DNA of 64,000 nt from Marifrigoribacter sp047730175 (lineage in GTDB: Bacteria; Bacteroidota; Bacteroidia; Flavobacteriales; Flavobacteriaceae). The notes below the pieces were generated by a model. It made no database searches, was not told where the DNA came from, and worked only from the letters and a program-made list of their open reading frames with translations. The translations under genes were made by a program, and so were the position numbers. Location: positions 992,001-1,056,000 of the forward strand of contig NZ_CP159833.1 in the NCBI RefSeq assembly GCF_047730175.1, given 5' to 3'. Shown here piece by piece: positions 25,563 to 34,752 of this stretch; position 1 is the stretch's first letter; every line of letters begins with the position of its first letter.

Positions 25563-27653
25563 ATGAAATTCATAAAAATTCTTATACTATTTATTGCCTT
25601 TCAAGTATCAGCTCAACAAGGTGGAATGTGGATTCCTTCTTTATTAGAAGGAATGAACGAACAAGAAATGCAGTCGCTAGGGAGTACCTTATCAGCTAAA
25701 GATATTTACGACGTAAATAATTCAAGTTTAAAAGATGCAATTGGTCATTTTAATGGAGGTTGCACTAGTGAAGTTATTTCTGATAAAGGATTAATTTTAA
25801 CGAATCATCACTGTGGATTTAGTCAAATACAATCTCATTCATCTGTTGAAAATGACTATATCACAAATGGTTTTTGGGCAAAAAATTTCAAGGAAGAGCT
25901 TCCAAATGAAGGATTATATATCGACTTTATTGTTCGTATCGAAGATGTAACTGCTAGGGTATTAGCTGACGTTACAGATACAATGACTGAAAAAGAAAAG
26001 CAATCAAAAATAGATAGCACTAGTAATCAAATAAATAAATCTGCTAAAAAGGAAGCATGGCAAGGATCTAAAATAAAAGCCTTTTTTAAAGGAAATCAAT
26101 ATTTCTTATTTATTACGGAAACCTTTAATGATATAAGATTAGTAGGAGCTCCTCCAGTAAGTATTGGTAAATTTGGTAGTGACACCGACAATTGGGTTTG
26201 GCCAAGACATACAGGTGATTTCTCTTTGTTTAGAATTTATGCTGATAAAAATAACCGTCCTGCTTCTTATTCAAAAGACAATGTCCCATATGCTCCTAAA
26301 CATTTCTTACCAATTTCATTAGATGGAATCACAGAAGGAGATTTTACATTAGTATTTGGTTTTCCTGGAAGAACCAACGAATATCTTCCTGCTATAGCCA
26401 TTGAGCAGATTACACAAAAAGTAAATCCGAGTAGAATCGCTATTCGTGAAGCTACATTAAATGTGATGGATGCTGAAATGAAAAAAGACAACAAAACAAG
26501 AATTCAATATGCTTCAAAACAAGCAAGAATTGCTAACGCTTGGAAAAAATGGATTGGCGAAAATCTTGGAATAGAAAAAAGTAATGCAATTGGAAAAAAG
26601 AGAGATTTCGAAAGTCAGTTTCAGAAACTTGTAAAGCAAAAAGGGCTTGAAAAGCAATATGGCTCACTATTATCGGACTTCGAAAAATTATATAATGATT
26701 TTGAATCTGTTAATGTAAAAAGAAACAATTTCTTAGAAGTGTTTATAAGAAATAATGAATTGATGCATATGATGTTTCGATTATACCAAATGGAAAATGC
26801 TTATCAAAAAGGAGATGCCTCCTTTAACAAAGCAAAAGAAAGCACCATTACAAGACTAAAAGGAATTCATAAAAATTATAATGCAAGCTTGGATAAAAAT
26901 GTTTTTGAAGCGATTATGCCTTTGTACTCAAAAAATATAAATGCTTCTATTTATGATAAAACACAATTTACGAACCTTGATTCTGCTTTAGAATTACTAA
27001 AAGGAGAACCAAAAAAAGTAATAAAAAAATTGAATAATGATGCCGCTTTTGTATATGCTAAACCCTTTTTTGATGAGCTTTATAATTCAATAGACCCACA
27101 ATTTCAAAGTATAAATTCTGAAATTAATGCACTTCAGAAAATATACATGAAAGCATTAATGGAAGTAATGCCAGAGGAACGTTATTTCCCAGATGCCAAT
27201 AGTACTTTAAGAGTAACTTACGGTCAAGTAAAAGGATATGCTCCAAGGGATGCTGTGTATTATAACCCTGTTACTTATTTAGATGGTATTATTGAAAAAT
27301 ACATCCCTGGCGATTACGAATTTGATGTGCCGCAAAAATTACAAGACCTATATAAAGCAAAGGATTATGGACAATATGCTGACACCAATGGTAAGCTTCC
27401 AATTTGCTTTTTAGGAACTAATCATACTTCTGGAGGAAATTCAGGAAGTCCAGCAATTGATGCACATGGAAACCTCGTTGGTTTAAATTTTGATAGAGTT
27501 TGGGAAGGAACCATGAGTGACATGAATTACGACCCAGAAATCTGTAGAAATATTATGGTCGATTTACGATATGTACTATTTATTATTGATAAATATGCGG
27601 GAGCAGATCATTTAATTAAAGAAATGAAATTGGTTCACCCAAAGCGTAAATAG
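25563..27653 (+). CDS. S46 family dipeptidyl peptidase, DPP11-like (acidic P1 specificity predicted)
   Basis: 696 residues from the ATG at 25563 with signal peptide MKFIKILILFIAFQVSAQ. An in-frame TTG at 25542 is part of the promoter, so it was rejected. The chymotrypsin-like catalytic residues are His83 (TNHHCGF) and Ser627 (GGNSGSP), with the all-helical domain between them typical of S46. DPP11 enzymes, which remove dipeptides after Asp or Glu, carry an arginine 18 residues after the serine (GLNFDR-WEG). Here Arg645 stands at exactly that distance, whereas DPP7-type enzymes have glycine there. It should act in the periplasm on peptides for amino-acid uptake. Confidence 0.93.
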   Translation: MKFIKILILFIAFQVSAQQGGMWIPSLLEGMNEQEMQSLGSTLSAKDIYDVNNSSLKDAIGHFNGGCTSEVISDKGLILTNHHCGFSQIQSHSSVENDYITNGFWAKNFKEELPNEGLYIDFIVRIEDVTARVLADVTDTMTEKEKQSKIDSTSNQINKSAKKEAWQGSKIKAFFKGNQYFLFITETFNDIRLVGAPPVSIGKFGSDTDNWVWPRHTGDFSLFRIYADKNNRPASYSKDNVPYAPKHFLPISLDGITEGDFTLVFGFPGRTNEYLPAIAIEQITQKVNPSRIAIREATLNVMDAEMKKDNKTRIQYASKQARIANAWKKWIGENLGIEKSNAIGKKRDFESQFQKLVKQKGLEKQYGSLLSDFEKLYNDFESVNVKRNNFLEVFIRNNELMHMMFRLYQMENAYQKGDASFNKAKESTITRLKGIHKNYNASLDKNVFEAIMPLYSKNINASIYDKTQFTNLDSALELLKGEPKKVIKKLNNDAAFVYAKPFFDELYNSIDPQFQSINSEINALQKIYMKALMEVMPEERYFPDANSTLRVTYGQVKGYAPRDAVYYNPVTYLDGIIEKYIPGDYEFDVPQKLQDLYKAKDYGQYADTNGKLPICFLGTNHTSGGNSGSPAIDAHGNLVGLNFDRVWEGTMSDMNYDPEICRNIMVDLRYVLFIIDKYAGADHLIKEMKLVHPKRK

Positions 27654-27654
27654 T

Positions 27655-28791
27655 CTAAATACTATTTAAAATTTTTGCTGCAGCGTTTAAGGTCTCTTCC
27701 GTTTTAGCAAAACATATTCTTACTTGTTTAAAGTCTTCTTGGTTTGCATTAAAAACTGAAGTAGGTATTGTTGCAAGCTTATTTACTTTGGCTAATCTTT
27801 CAGAAAAAACTAAATCACTTTCATCTGTGACCTTACTATAATCCAATAACTGAAAATACGTGCCATCAGACGGTATTACTTTAAACCTAGAATCCTTTAT
27901 CAAGTTTAAAAAATAATCTCTTTTTTGCTGATAAAAAGACGAAAGCCCTAGGTAATGTTCTTCCGTTTTCAAATAGGTAGCTAAAGCTCTTTGCATTGGG
28001 TGATTAACAGAAAACACATTGTATTGGTGAACTTTTTGAAACTCAATCATTAAATTTTCAGGAGCTAAACAATATCCTAATTTCCAGCCTGTATTATGAA
28101 ATGTTTTTCCGAAGGAAGCGGTAATAAATGTACGTTTTGAAAGTTCTGGAAACTTTGCAGCACTTTGATGAATATTTCCATCAAAAATAATGTGTTCATA
28201 CACTTCATCACTTAATACCAATAAATCATGTTTTTCAGCTAAACTCTGTAACTGAAGCATATCTTCTTCCAAAAGAAGTCTTCCACTAGGATTGTGAGGA
28301 GAGTTAATTATAATCATTTTAGTTTTGTTGGTAATCTTTTCTGAAACTTCTTCCCAATTAGGAGAAAACAAAGGTGCTTTTAACTGAACAGGAATTATTT
28401 TTCCTCCAAACAATTCAATTGAAGGACCATAACAATCATACGCTGGTGTAAAAATAATGACCTCATCTCCAGAATTAATTACCGCAGAGATTACAGTGAA
28501 AATAGCTTGGGTAGCCCCCGCTGTAATAGTTATTTCAGTAGCTGGGTTATACTCTTTTTGATGTGAGTTTTTGACTTTATTAGATAGTTCAACACGCAAA
28601 CCTAAATCTCCTTGCATAGGTGCATACTGGTTATAACCTTGCTTCATTGCTTGATTAACCAATTCTAATAAATAAGGATCGCTTTTAAAATTGGGATATC
28701 CTTGAGATAGGTTGAGAGCATTAAAATCATTTGCCATTTTACTCATTACAGCAAAAATAGAAGTGGTAACATTTGGGAGTTTTGATATCAT
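27655..28791 (-). CDS. Methionine-type aminotransferase (class I/II, PLP-dependent)
   Basis: 378 residues of fold-type I aminotransferase with PLP lysine in SFGKTFHNTGWK, NSPHNPSG, and SDEVYEHIIFD. The N-terminal SQGYPNF and QYAPMQGDLGLR phrases are those of the YbdL/methionine aminotransferase and glutamine transaminase K group. It likely moves the amino group between glutamine or methionine and 2-oxo acids such as 4-methylthio-2-oxobutanoate, the last step of methionine salvage. It is convergent with the S46 peptidase, one base apart. The ATG lies 4 nt after a TATTTTTA element. Confidence 0.9.
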   Translation of the reverse strand: MISKLPNVTTSIFAVMSKMANDFNALNLSQGYPNFKSDPYLLELVNQAMKQGYNQYAPMQGDLGLRVELSNKVKNSHQKEYNPATEITITAGATQAIFTVISAVINSGDEVIIFTPAYDCYGPSIELFGGKIIPVQLKAPLFSPNWEEVSEKITNKTKMIIINSPHNPSGRLLLEEDMLQLQSLAEKHDLLVLSDEVYEHIIFDGNIHQSAAKFPELSKRTFITASFGKTFHNTGWKLGYCLAPENLMIEFQKVHQYNVFSVNHPMQRALATYLKTEEHYLGLSSFYQQKRDYFLNLIKDSRFKVIPSDGTYFQLLDYSKVTDESDLVFSERLAKVNKLATIPTSVFNANQEDFKQVRICFAKTEETLNAAAKILNSI

Positions 28792-28795
28792 CTTA

Positions 28796-28803
28796 TAAAA
28801 ATA
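28796..28803 (-). promoter_or_regulatory. Predicted -7 element of the aminotransferase gene, leaderless type
   Basis: TATTTTTA on the reverse strand, ending exactly 4 nt before the ATG at 28791. Confidence 0.4.
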
Positions 28804-28894
28804 CTATTCCTTATGGTAACCGCTAAAAAATATCAAGTTTTTTTATAATTTCTAAAAAATGTGTACATTACGTTCCTAAATTTAACTAACCTGA

Positions 28895-31126
28895 ATGAAG
28901 GACCTTTATTCTTTACTTATAATATGCCTACTATTTATAGGTGCTTTTCAGCAAAATCCTTTGTTTGCTCAAGATACAATTGTAGCTAATAATCCAAAGA
29001 ATTTTCAAAAATTATTAGACTCAGCAACAGCTTTTTACAATCAAGGTGATTATACTAAATCATTAGTTTTAAACATCGATGTTTTAAAAATGGCTTATAC
29101 CTTAGACGACCCTTATTATTTACATCAAGGATATCGATCATTAGCGTACGATTATTTAGTCTTAAATGACACCATTAACGCTATGACAAACATGAAAAAG
29201 TCTGAGCATTATGCAGGATTATCAAAAAATGATACTGCAACTGCTGTTACATATATGGACTTAGCGAATATATATTCTATCAATCAAAATTATAAAAAAG
29301 CGTATCATTATCATGATAAATCAATCACACAATTTAATAGCATTAAAGATTCTATAGGCTTATCAAAAGCACATTACAATTATATTTATACTGCAATAGA
29401 TAATGATGATTATGAGAGAGCTTATGTGCATATATTAAAATCGAAACAACTATTAAAATTTGAGGATCATCACTCTTATTGTATCAGTTTAGACGGGTTT
29501 TTAGGTGAATACTATTTACACCATAAAGACTTTCGAAAAGCAGATGAATTATTTCTTAAAACTATTGAAGCTGCAAAAAAAGAAGAGTTAAGAATTGAAT
29601 TAGAAAACATCTATTATTTCTATAGTATAAGTCTATACGAACAAGAAAAATTTAAAGAAGCATATGATGCTTTTGAAATCTATGATGAATACAGCGATGA
29701 AAATTCTGGTATTTATACCGCTCCTGAAAGATATGCTATTACTGACAAAATTCAATTAGATCAATACCGAAAAGACGCAAAAACAGCACAGTTAAATTCT
29801 CAATTACAAGCTCAAATATCTAATGATAAAGGCAGGTTAAACACATTATTAATAATAGTTGCTGCCATATTTTTATTATTACTTATTTCACTTTTTGTAG
29901 CATTCTTAAAAAGAAAAACCTTAGTTAAAGAACTAAAAATAAAAAATAAAAAATATTTATTGGCTAAAGAAGAATCTGAAAAATTATCTAAAGCAAAAAA
30001 TAACTTTTTCTCAACCGTAAGTCATGAGTTACGAACCCCTTTATATGGAGTAATAGGATTAAGTACTATATTAATGGAGGATGAATCTTTAAAGAGTCAT
30101 GAAAAAGATTTAAAGTCCTTAAAGTTTTCAGCAGATTATCTTTTGGCTTTAATTAATGATGTATTACAAATAAATAAAATTGACGCAAAAAACATCGACA
30201 ATGATCTTACTTCCTTTAACTTAAGAGAATTAATTGAAACTATTATAGCTTCTTTTGAATATATGCGCCTTCAAAATAATAACAAGATTAACATCAATAT
30301 TTCCAAAAACGTCCCTGGAATTATTCGAGGAAATTCAGTGAGGTTATCTCAAGTATTAATGAACTTAATAAGTAATGCGTGTAAGTTTACAGAAAATGGC
30401 GCCATTACTATTTCTATTAATTCAGAAAAAATTGATGCTAAAAACTCAACTATTACTTTTATAATTAAGGATACAGGTATCGGTATAGCTAAAAATAAGC
30501 AAGAAGGAATCTTTGATGAATTTTCACAAATTGACTCTTTAGATTATAGCTATCAAGGAACAGGGTTAGGATTACCCATTGTAAAAAAGCTACTAGCACA
30601 TTCTAACTCTGAAATTTATTTAGAAAGTGATTTAGGTAAAGGCTCTTCCTTTACATTTGCCATAGATTTTGAAGTCTTAAAAGAGAAAGTTGCCATTAAA
30701 AAACAACCTTTATTAGATGTTAATATTTTAAAAGATAAAAAAATACTAATTGTTGAAGACAATCGCATCAATCAAATAGTTACTGCAAAAATATTAGAAA
30801 AAAATAAAGTGATATGCTTTGTTGCTGAAAATGGAGACGAAGCTGTCAATATGATAAAAAACAATACCTACGATTTAGTCTTGATGGATATTAATATGCC
30901 TATTAAAAATGGGATAGATGCTACTAAAGAAATACGTTTATTTAACACTACTCTTCCAATACTTGCTTTAACTGCCGTAGAAGTAGAAGAGATGCGATTT
31001 AGTATCTATGAATCTGGCATGAATGATATCATCGTAAAACCGTATGATGTTACTAAATTTATACAAACTATTATAAAAAACATGATCAGTGTTTCAGAAA
31101 AAAAAGAACATTTAAAAGCGATGTAA
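28895..31126 (+). CDS. TPR-containing hybrid histidine kinase / response regulator
   Basis: 743 residues. Signal peptide (to about 25), a periplasmic TPR domain (about 35-290, with helices such as AVTYMDLANIYSINQNYKKA), one membrane segment (315-338), then a HisKA domain with His377 in STVSHELRTPLYG. A HATPase domain follows (VLMNLISNACKFTENG, DTGIGIA, GTGLGLPI) and a receiver domain with phospho-acceptor Asp665 (LVLMDINMP) and VKPYD near the end. No output DNA-binding domain is present, so the phosphate must pass on or the receiver is the end point. It is an orphan, with no regulator gene beside it. The signal is unknown. A strong terminator follows. Confidence 0.95.
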   Translation: MKDLYSLLIICLLFIGAFQQNPLFAQDTIVANNPKNFQKLLDSATAFYNQGDYTKSLVLNIDVLKMAYTLDDPYYLHQGYRSLAYDYLVLNDTINAMTNMKKSEHYAGLSKNDTATAVTYMDLANIYSINQNYKKAYHYHDKSITQFNSIKDSIGLSKAHYNYIYTAIDNDDYERAYVHILKSKQLLKFEDHHSYCISLDGFLGEYYLHHKDFRKADELFLKTIEAAKKEELRIELENIYYFYSISLYEQEKFKEAYDAFEIYDEYSDENSGIYTAPERYAITDKIQLDQYRKDAKTAQLNSQLQAQISNDKGRLNTLLIIVAAIFLLLLISLFVAFLKRKTLVKELKIKNKKYLLAKEESEKLSKAKNNFFSTVSHELRTPLYGVIGLSTILMEDESLKSHEKDLKSLKFSADYLLALINDVLQINKIDAKNIDNDLTSFNLRELIETIIASFEYMRLQNNNKININISKNVPGIIRGNSVRLSQVLMNLISNACKFTENGAITISINSEKIDAKNSTITFIIKDTGIGIAKNKQEGIFDEFSQIDSLDYSYQGTGLGLPIVKKLLAHSNSEIYLESDLGKGSSFTFAIDFEVLKEKVAIKKQPLLDVNILKDKKILIVEDNRINQIVTAKILEKNKVICFVAENGDEAVNMIKNNTYDLVLMDINMPIKNGIDATKEIRLFNTTLPILALTAVEVEEMRFSIYESGMNDIIVKPYDVTKFIQTIIKNMISVSEKKEHLKAM

Positions 31127-31142
31127 AATCAGTTAAATGCAT

Positions 31143-31174
31143 AAAAAAGCCCCTCTAAATAGAGGGGCTTTTTT
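31143..31174. terminator. Bidirectional terminator between the hybrid kinase gene and sdhB
   Basis: Stem AAAAAAGCCCCTCT / AGAGGGGCTTTTTT with an AAAT loop between two convergent genes. Confidence 0.92.
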
Positions 31175-31191
31175 ATATGTTCTTTCTAAAA

Positions 31192-31938
31192 CTATCCTTT
31201 AAGTGTTGCACTTAAGTATTCACGATTCATACGCGCAATGTTTGAAAGAGAAATTCCTTTTGGACATTCAATTTCACAAGCGCCAGTATTGGTGCAATTT
31301 CCAAATCCTTCTAAATCCATTTGGGCAACCATGTTTTTAACACGATCTGCTGCTTCAACTTGTCCTTGCGGCAATAAAGCATATTGCGAAACTTTTGCTC
31401 CTACAAATAACATCGCAGAAGAGTTTTTACAGGTAGCTACACAAGCTCCACAACCAATACAGGTTGCAGCATCCATTGCTTCATCTGCAGCATGTTTTGA
31501 AATAGGTGTTGCATTAGCATCCTGAGTATTTCCAGAAGTATTTACAGATACATATCCACCTGCTTGTTGGATCCGATCAAATGAAGTTCTATCTACTACT
31601 AAATCTTTAATTACTGGGAAAGCAGCTGCTCTAAAAGGTTCAATATAAATGGTATCTCCATCTTTAAACGAACGCATATGTAGTTGACAAGTTGTTATTC
31701 CTTTATCGGGTCCGTGAGCTTCTCCATTAATGTACATTGAACACATTCCGCAAATTCCTTCCCTACAATCATGATCAAAGGCTACTGGTTCTTCTCCAGA
31801 GTTTATCAATTGTTCATTTAAAACATCCATCATTTCAAGGAAAGACATATGTTCTGAAATTTCAGTTACCTTATAATCGACTAATTTTCCTTTGTCGTTA
31901 GCATCTTTTTGACGCCAGATTTTTAATGTAAGATTCAT
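31192..31938 (-). CDS. sdhB: Succinate dehydrogenase / fumarate reductase iron-sulfur subunit
   Basis: 248 residues. A plant-type [2Fe-2S] motif (CREGICGMC, then a further Cys in TTCQLH) is followed by the ferredoxin-like part with CIGCGACVATC for the [4Fe-4S] cluster and CTNTGACEIECPKGI for the [3Fe-4S] cluster. It transfers electrons from the FAD subunit to the membrane haem subunit of respiratory complex II. It is the last gene of sdhCAB, 8 nt after sdhA. The bidirectional terminator at 31143-31174 ends the operon. Confidence 0.97.
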   Translation of the reverse strand: MNLTLKIWRQKDANDKGKLVDYKVTEISEHMSFLEMMDVLNEQLINSGEEPVAFDHDCREGICGMCSMYINGEAHGPDKGITTCQLHMRSFKDGDTIYIEPFRAAAFPVIKDLVVDRTSFDRIQQAGGYVSVNTSGNTQDANATPISKHAADEAMDAATCIGCGACVATCKNSSAMLFVGAKVSQYALLPQGQVEAADRVKNMVAQMDLEGFGNCTNTGACEIECPKGISLSNIARMNREYLSATLKG

Positions 31939-31946
31939 ATATCTAC

Positions 31947-33962
31947 TTATTTGTATGAACGTTGTTTTAACTCAATATCTTTAAACTCTAATTCTTCTTT
32001 ATGTAAAACCGCATCTGCTGGTTCTCCTTTATATTCCCAAGCAGAAACATAGGCATAATCTTTATCATTACGCAAAGCTTCTCCTTTTTGCTCTCCCTCT
32101 TGCACAACACTTTCTTCTCGGTAATGACCTCCACAAGATTCGTTTCTGTCCAAGGCATCTTTTGCAAATAACTCTCCTAATTCAAGAAAATCGGCAACTC
32201 TACCTGCTTTTTCTAATTGAGGATTCATCTCGTTAGCATCACCGGGAACTTTTACTTCTTTCCAGAATTCTTCACGAATTGCCTTAATTTCAGCCATAGC
32301 TTCCTTTAAGCCTTTTTCGTTACGAGCCATTCCAACTTTATCCCACATTACCTTTCCTAAACGCTTATGGAAGTAATCTACAGATTTTGTTCCTTTATTA
32401 TTGATAAAGAAATTGATTCTATCGGTTACTTCTTTTTCAACTTCATCAAATTCAGATGTATTTGTAGGTATTTTTCCGGTACGAATGTCATCAGATAAAT
32501 AATCGCCAATAGTATAAGGCAATACAAAATATCCGTCAGCTAATCCTTGCATCAATGCAGAAGCACCTAAACGATTTGATCCGTGGTCGCTAAAGTTAGC
32601 TTCCCCAATACAATACAGTCCTGGGACCGTTGTCATTAAGTTGTAATCTACCCAAACTCCACCCATCGTATAATGTGTCGCTGGGTATATCATCATAGGA
32701 GTTTTATAAGGATTTTCAGCTGCAATTTTCTCATACATTTGAAAAAGGTTCCCGTATTTTTCTTCAATAACTGTTTCTCCTAATGTTGTTATTTTTTCTT
32801 TTGAAGCATCATGGTGCCCGTGTATTTTTGCTTGTTCTTTTCCGTATCGCTCAATAGCTGCTGCAAAGTCTAAATACACAGCTTCACCTGTTGCATTAAC
32901 ACCATAACCGGCATCACAAAGTTCTTTTGCTGCTCTAGATGCTACATCACGTGGCACTAAATTTCCAAAAGCAGGGTATTTTCTTTCTAAATAATAATCT
33001 CTATTTTCTTCAGCAATTTCAGTAGGCTTTAATTTTCCCTGTTGAATTGCTTTTGCATCATCAATATTTGCTGGCACCCATATACGTCCATCGTTTCTTA
33101 ATGACTCTGACATCAAAGTTAGTTTAGATTGGTAATCGCCCGATCGAGGAATACATGTTGGGTGAATTTGTGTAAAACAAGGGTTCGCAAAAAACGCTCC
33201 TTTTTTATGTATTTTCCAAGCTGCAGTAGCATTAGATCCCATTGCATTTGTTGAAAGAAAATAAACATTACCATAACCTCCTGTTGCAATAATAACAGCA
33301 TGAGCCGAATGTCTTTCTATTTCACCAGTAATTAAATTACGTGCAATAATTCCTCTTGCTTTTCCGTCCACTTTTACTACATCTAACATTTCGTGACGAT
33401 TAAACATTTCAATTTTACCACGAGCAATTTGTCTATTCATTGCTGAATAAGCTCCTAATAATAGTTGCTGTCCTGTTTGTCCTTTAGCATAGAAAGTACG
33501 AGATACTAATACGCCACCAAACGAACGGTTGTCTAAGAGACCCCCATAATCACGTGCAAAAGGAACCCCTTGTGCTACACATTGATCGATGATATTTCCT
33601 GAAACCTCAGCCAAACGGTATACGTTTGCTTCACGAGAACGATAATCACCCCCTTTTACGGTATCATAGAATAAGCGGTAGTTAGAATCACCATCCCCTT
33701 GGTAATTTTTTGCGGCATTAATTCCTCCTTGAGCAGCAATTGAATGTGCTCTACGAGGAGAATCTTGATAACAAAATGCCTTTACATTATAACCTTGCTC
33801 TGCTAAGGTTGCCGCAGCAGAACTTCCCGCTAAACCTGTTCCCACAACGATAATATCTATATTACGTTTATTGGCTGGATTAACTAAATTAATTTTGTCC
33901 TTATATGTAGTCCATTTTTCTTTAATGGGACCTTTAGGTACTTTTGAATCTAATACAGACAT
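31947..33962 (-). CDS. sdhA: Succinate dehydrogenase / fumarate reductase flavoprotein subunit
   Basis: 671 residues, the longer form usual in Bacteroidota. FAD-binding Rossmann motif VVGTGLAGSSAAATLAEQGY (about 36-55), the SIAAQGGINAAKNY covalent FAD region with SPRRAHSIAAQGG, substrate residues in HPTCIPRSGDYQSKLTLMSE, ATHYTMGGVWVDY, and the SNRLGASALMQGLADG block. It oxidises succinate to fumarate or the reverse. It lies 12 nt downstream of sdhC and 8 nt upstream of sdhB, so the three are one transcription unit from the promoter at 34672-34703. Confidence 0.97.
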   Translation of the reverse strand: MSVLDSKVPKGPIKEKWTTYKDKINLVNPANKRNIDIIVVGTGLAGSSAAATLAEQGYNVKAFCYQDSPRRAHSIAAQGGINAAKNYQGDGDSNYRLFYDTVKGGDYRSREANVYRLAEVSGNIIDQCVAQGVPFARDYGGLLDNRSFGGVLVSRTFYAKGQTGQQLLLGAYSAMNRQIARGKIEMFNRHEMLDVVKVDGKARGIIARNLITGEIERHSAHAVIIATGGYGNVYFLSTNAMGSNATAAWKIHKKGAFFANPCFTQIHPTCIPRSGDYQSKLTLMSESLRNDGRIWVPANIDDAKAIQQGKLKPTEIAEENRDYYLERKYPAFGNLVPRDVASRAAKELCDAGYGVNATGEAVYLDFAAAIERYGKEQAKIHGHHDASKEKITTLGETVIEEKYGNLFQMYEKIAAENPYKTPMMIYPATHYTMGGVWVDYNLMTTVPGLYCIGEANFSDHGSNRLGASALMQGLADGYFVLPYTIGDYLSDDIRTGKIPTNTSEFDEVEKEVTDRINFFINNKGTKSVDYFHKRLGKVMWDKVGMARNEKGLKEAMAEIKAIREEFWKEVKVPGDANEMNPQLEKAGRVADFLELGELFAKDALDRNESCGGHYREESVVQEGEQKGEALRNDKDYAYVSAWEYKGEPADAVLHKEELEFKDIELKQRSYK

Positions 33963-33974
33963 ATACAGTAGTAT

Positions 33975-34643
33975 TTAGTGATTAAAATGGTGAAAAAGGG
34001 CAATGAAAATAAAAAGTGATGGAATTAGAATAGCATATCCTTTTCCAAAATTTTTCACACATTTTGTATATTTATTGTTCATTCCCATTGATTGGAATGC
34101 CGATTGAAAACCATGTAATAAATGCAAAGCAAGTAATACAAACGCTATAACATATGCCCCTACTCTATATGGGCTATGAAATTTTTCAACTAATTCATGG
34201 TAGTATCTAAACTCACCATCGTGCATACCACTCATATCTCCAAGTACGTATTTTGTGTTTAGTTCTGGAAACCAAAAATCTATAAAGTGCAATACGATAA
34301 AAGCTAAAATTACTAATCCGCTATAGATCATGTTTCTACTCATCCAAGTAGAATTAGCTGCACCGTTGTTTTTAGCATATTTAATACCTACCGCTTTTCT
34401 GTTTTTTAATTCTAAAACAAAACCTAGTACAAAATGAAACACAACTCCAAAAATTAAAATGGGCTGCATAACAAACTGAATGAGGGGGTTGGTTCCCATA
34501 AAATGGGAAGCAACATTAAACACATCTTCACTGAAAACCGATAGAAGGTTGATAGTTACATGCGTTAATAAAAAAAAGATTAGAAAAAGAGCAGAAAGTG
34601 CCATAGCGACTTTTCTAGCAATGGAGGAGGATATTATTCCCAT
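33975..34643 (-). CDS. sdhC: Succinate dehydrogenase cytochrome b subunit
   Basis: 222 residues with five membrane segments (about 12-35, 54-78, 108-127, 157-178, 200-219), the single-subunit di-haem type (B. subtilis/Wolinella-like), so no sdhD is expected. Histidines suitable for haem b ligation lie in the helices (LLTHVTINLLS, VVFHFVLGF, VLHFIDFW, LALHLLHGFQ). It anchors SdhAB in the inner membrane and passes electrons to menaquinone. The first gene of the operon; the start is 28 nt after the -7 element. Confidence 0.95.
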   Translation of the reverse strand: MGIISSSIARKVAMALSALFLIFFLLTHVTINLLSVFSEDVFNVASHFMGTNPLIQFVMQPILIFGVVFHFVLGFVLELKNRKAVGIKYAKNNGAANSTWMSRNMIYSGLVILAFIVLHFIDFWFPELNTKYVLGDMSGMHDGEFRYYHELVEKFHSPYRVGAYVIAFVLLALHLLHGFQSAFQSMGMNNKYTKCVKNFGKGYAILIPSLFIFIALFHHFNH

Positions 34644-34671
34644 ATGTTATATTTTCTTAAAAGATGTTATG

Positions 34672-34703
34672 CAAAAATACGCCTCAATGAGGTGATTGCC
34701 AAA
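34672..34703 (-). promoter_or_regulatory. Promoter of the sdhCAB operon
   Basis: On the reverse strand, TTTG (34703-34700), 20 nt, then TATTTTTG (34679-34672): the best match in the window to the Bacteroidota consensus TTTG-N19-21-TAnnTTTG. The predicted leader is about 25 nt. Confidence 0.7.
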
Positions 34704-34752
34704 CTTTGTGGTTTGTTTTAATTTGTATTTAGAATTATTTTAAATACTTGAA

